A stretch of 9,111 bases of DNA. Origin: Candidatus Cloacimonadota bacterium (lineage in GTDB: Bacteria; Cloacimonadota; Cloacimonadia; Cloacimonadales; WRIO01). Location: NCBI GenBank assembly GCA_023230175.1, contig JALNXV010000120.1, forward strand, positions 1 through 9,111, in the 5' to 3' direction. Position numbers and translations under genes: made by a program. The notes beneath the pieces are model-generated. The model did not search any database and was not told the origin of the DNA. It saw only the letters and a program-made list of their open reading frames with translations. Positions 7,114-9,111 of the stretch are shown one piece after another; the stretch's first letter is position 1, and each line of letters starts with the position of its first letter.

Positions 7114-7137
7114 CTCTTAGATTAGGAAATTTATAAG

Positions 7138-8856
7138 ATGAAAATTAAAGAATTATTAAGAAAAGAGATTATCAAGGTTTTAAAGAGTCAAAAGCTACTC
7201 TACAATGATAAGTTTTCTATTGAAATCCCTAAAGCTAAAGATCATGGTGATTTTTCTACTAACGTAGCATTAATCAGTGCCAAAATGAACAATCTTAATC
7301 CAAAAGTAATGGCTGAAAAAATGCTTGCTAAATTTAAAAAGAATAAGATTGTTGAAAGCGTATCTATTGCCGGACCGGGTTTTATTAACTTTATTGTAAA
7401 TAGCAATATCTATTACCAGTCCTTAATTGATATTTATACTAATCCTGATGATTATGGAAAATCTGATTTTGGTCAGGGGCAGAAAGTTTTACTGGAATTT
7501 GTTAGTGCAAATCCAACAGGGCCATTAAATATCGTTAGTGCAAGAGCTGCAGCTTATGGTGATTCTTTGTATCGAATAATGAACTGTGCCGGATTTCAAG
7601 CATTAAGAGAATTTTATATCAATGATGCCGGTAATCAAGTCGAAATCCTTGCCGAATCAATTGAACTAAGATTTAGAGAAATTCTGGGTGAAAATATAGG
7701 GGAGATGCCTCTCGAAGCTTATCATGGAGAATATGTTAAATCTCTTGCTACTACCCTAAATGCTATGGAAGGTACAAGAATTTTACATTTGTCTGAACTT
7801 GAACGTATTCAAAAGATTAAAAGATTTGCTCTTGAAGAGATTCATAATATCCAATTAAAGAGTTTAGATTATTTTGATGTAGAATTTGATAGCTGGATTT
7901 CTGAAAAAGCTATAAGGTCTCAAGGCATTATTGAAGAAGTTTTGAGCTATCTTTATGAAGCTAAATGTACCTATGAAAAAGATGAAGCTATTTGGTTTTA
8001 TTCTTCTCGTTATGGAGACGAAAAAGACAGGGTCTTGCTAAAGACAGATGGCGAACCTACTTATATAGTTCCGGATATCGCATATCATTTAACAAAATAT
8101 CAAAGAGGATTTGATATAATGATAGATGTTTTAGGTCCGGACCATCACGGATATATTCCAAGATTAATTGCAGCTTTGAGAGCATTAAATTATAACGAAG
8201 AACAATTAGAATTTGTCTTTTTACAACAAGTTAATTTATTTAATGAGGGTGAAAAGATTAAAATGTCAAAAAGAGCCGGTAAAATCATTACTATGGATGA
8301 GCTTATTGATGAAGTAGGTAAAGACGCTGCCAGATTTTTCTTTGTCGATAGAAAACCAACCTCACATCTTAATTTTGATATGGAATTGGCTAAAAAGCAA
8401 TCTTCAGAAAATCCTGTTTATTATTGTCAATATGCTGTTGCAAGGATTTGTAGTATTATAGATAAAGCTAAGAAATTTGATTTTCACCCGGATGAATTTG
8501 ATACAAGTAAAATGAAAAAATTAAACCGTCCTGATGAGTTAGAATTAATTAAGCTATTAGATATGTTTCCTGATATTGTTATTGCGGCTGCTGAACATAG
8601 AGAACCACATAGACTTTGCGATTATGTGACTGATTTAGCATCAAAATTTCATAAATATTATCATGATTGTTCTGTATTAAATAAAAGAACTAAAGAGACA
8701 ACTTTAGCTCGTTTATATTTAATTACAGCAATTAAGATTGTTATTAAAAATTGTCTAAGCTTGATTGGAGTTTCAACCCCTCATAAAATGTCTAAAAAGG
8801 TCGATAAAACCAAAGTATCAAAAGAAAAGGTTGAAAAGCCTAAAAAAAGAAAATAG
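7138..8856 (+). CDS. argS: Arginyl-tRNA synthetase with altered HIGH motif and lysine-rich tail
   Basis: Class I synthetase that charges tRNA-Arg with arginine. Domains in order: N-terminal tRNA-recognition (Arg_S) domain (about 1-90, with KDHGDFSTNVAL at 34-45); Rossmann catalytic core (about 115-400) with LLEFVSANPTGP (118-129), REFYINDAGNQVEILAES (157-174), VPDIAYHLTKYQRGFD (311-326), LGPDHHGYIPRL (332-343) and KMSKRAGK (375-382); then a helical anticodon-binding domain (YYCQYAVARICSI at 428-440, ending LSLIGVSTPHKM at 540-551). The HIGH signature, usually HxGH after NPTGPL, is NIVS at 131-134, losing both histidines. After the normal family end comes a tail (550-572) with 11 lysines. The reading frame is intact. 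TTAGGA (7122-7127) lies 10 bases before the ATG. It is the last gene of the operon, followed by a terminator. Confidence 0.95.
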   Translation: MKIKELLRKEIIKVLKSQKLLYNDKFSIEIPKAKDHGDFSTNVALISAKMNNLNPKVMAEKMLAKFKKNKIVESVSIAGPGFINFIVNSNIYYQSLIDIYTNPDDYGKSDFGQGQKVLLEFVSANPTGPLNIVSARAAAYGDSLYRIMNCAGFQALREFYINDAGNQVEILAESIELRFREILGENIGEMPLEAYHGEYVKSLATTLNAMEGTRILHLSELERIQKIKRFALEEIHNIQLKSLDYFDVEFDSWISEKAIRSQGIIEEVLSYLYEAKCTYEKDEAIWFYSSRYGDEKDRVLLKTDGEPTYIVPDIAYHLTKYQRGFDIMIDVLGPDHHGYIPRLIAALRALNYNEEQLEFVFLQQVNLFNEGEKIKMSKRAGKIITMDELIDEVGKDAARFFFVDRKPTSHLNFDMELAKKQSSENPVYYCQYAVARICSIIDKAKKFDFHPDEFDTSKMKKLNRPDELELIKLLDMFPDIVIAAAEHREPHRLCDYVTDLASKFHKYYHDCSVLNKRTKETTLARLYLITAIKIVIKNCLSLIGVSTPHKMSKKVDKTKVSKEKVEKPKKRK

Positions 8857-8867
8857 AATTATTTTAT

Positions 8868-8898
8868 TCCCTTCAACTTAGTTTGGAGGGATTTTTTT
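8868..8898 (+). terminator. Rho-independent terminator of the plsY-argS operon
   Basis: A 9-bp stem TCCCTTCAA (8868-8876) / TTGGAGGGA (8883-8891) with one U-G wobble and a 6-base loop CTTAGT is followed directly by seven T (8892-8898). It begins 12 bases after the argS stop. Read on the minus strand it is not followed by a T-tract, so it appears to work in one direction only. Confidence 0.9.
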
Positions 8899-8932
8899 AT
8901 GACCCGGACTTGATTCTATAATCACAGATATC

Positions 8933-9020
8933 GTAGCTTGACCATCCTGGTCGAGAAAAAAGAACGTAGCTCGATCATCCTGGTCGAGAAAAAGAACGTA
9001 GCTTGACCATCCTGGTCGAG
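8933..9020. repeat. Three tandem copies of a 23-base hairpin repeat
   Basis: Cores lie at 8933-8955, 8966-8988 and 8998-9020. Each is GTAG followed by an inverted repeat: CTTGACCA-TCC-TGGTCGAG in copies 1 and 3, CTCGATCA-TCC-TGGTCGAG in copy 2, giving 8-bp stems with a TCC loop. The spacers are nearly identical and purine-rich (AAAAAAGAAC and AAAAAGAAC); after copy 3 the spacer is lost (TAAGTGAGAA). Periods are 33 and 32 bases. The block is visibly richer in G+C than the genes and lies between two facing terminators. Function unknown; a dispersed intergenic palindromic (REP-like) element is the simplest reading. Confidence 0.85.
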
Positions 9021-9073
9021 TAAGTGAGAAGGGAATTGAGGACAAATTGTTCTATAAGCTCCCGGCTTGTAGG

Positions 9074-9104
9074 AAAAAAAAGGGTGCAAGCAAGATGCTC
9101 GCAC
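9074..9104 (-). terminator. Probable rho-independent terminator for a minus-strand gene beyond the right edge
   Basis: On the minus strand GTGCGAGCA-TCT-TGCTTGCAC forms a 9-bp stem (9096-9104 with 9084-9092) with one G-U wobble and a 3-base loop, then CC and eight T (9081 down to 9074). On the plus strand the same pair would be an A-C mismatch and no T-tract follows, which favours minus-strand use. It implies a convergent gene to the right. Alternatively it is a copy of a dispersed palindrome that resembles a terminator by chance. Confidence 0.6.
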
Positions 9105-9111
9105 AACAACC

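Larger units (their letters stand above)
8857..9111. other. Non-coding region right of argS
   Basis: This stretch has no credible gene on either strand. Besides the two terminators and the hairpin repeats, it contains a weak hairpin TGATT-CTAT-AATCA at 8911-8924 and an unassigned stretch at 9021-9073 with only very short inverted repeats (AAGC/GCTT near 9057-9067). The only open frame, on the minus strand at 8922-9104, runs through the repeats and terminator hairpin and is most likely not a gene. Confidence 0.7.

Noticed and set aside
7528..7539. Sequencing error at the ArgS HIGH motif
   Set aside because: All four residues differ, requiring several substitutions with no frame change, while the flanking conserved residues are perfect.
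8933..9020. CRISPR array
   Set aside because: The spacers are only 9-10 bases and nearly identical to each other, so these are tandem hairpin repeats rather than repeats with unique spacers.
8922..9104. Open frame of 60 codons on the minus strand across the repeats
   Set aside because: It is built from the three repeat copies (the translation repeats STRM-like units) and its first codons lie in the terminator-like hairpin. No ribosome site or family likeness is visible.

Overview
The window is an AT-rich (about 30% G+C by eye) bacterial segment. It holds one long rightward gene train (positions 1-8856, twelve genes, all on the + strand) and a 255-base non-coding tail (8857-9111). The host has a Gram-negative envelope: two ADP-heptose (LPS core) enzymes and an RseC-family membrane protein sit among housekeeping genes. 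Low G+C, split heptose enzymes, the truncated GlmU, the unusual ArgS and the hairpin repeats suggest a little-studied anaerobic lineage such as Cloacimonadota or another FCB-related candidate phylum. That placement is inference and weak.

Layout: plsY (5' end cut by the window edge, phospholipid synthesis), purF (purine synthesis), hldA and hldC (ADP-heptose synthesis, two separate genes), an rseC-like gene, folB and folK (folate synthesis), a short glmU (UDP-GlcNAc pyrophosphorylase domain with only the start of the left-handed beta-helix), a HIT-family nucleotide hydrolase/phosphorylase, a single-pass membrane protein with a LytR C-terminal domain, rsfS (ribosome silencing factor) and argS (arginyl-tRNA synthetase). 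Gaps between genes are 0-24 bases and seven of the eleven junctions overlap. Four consecutive genes (hldC to folK) touch or overlap, two of the three junctions by ATGA (the first also offers an ATGA start that I do not prefer). No internal terminator or promoter is evident, so this is probably one operon whose promoter lies left of the window.

The genes do not form one pathway. They mix envelope building (plsY, hldA, hldC, glmU, possibly rseC and the LytR_C protein) with nucleotide, folate and translation functions, a typical growth-linked housekeeping operon.

The right end holds a clear rho-independent terminator for the operon (8868-8898), three tandem copies of a small hairpin repeat (8933-9020), and a second hairpin with a T-tract that reads as a terminator on the minus strand (9074-9104). 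The last implies a convergent minus-strand gene just beyond the right edge. No RNA genes, insertion sequences or CRISPR arrays were found.

No new multi-gene system is evident. The points most worth a second look are the replaced HIGH motif in ArgS, the GlmU lacking its acetyltransferase catalytic part, the wobble-conserved hairpin triplet, and the strong excess of CCGG in an AT-rich sequence.
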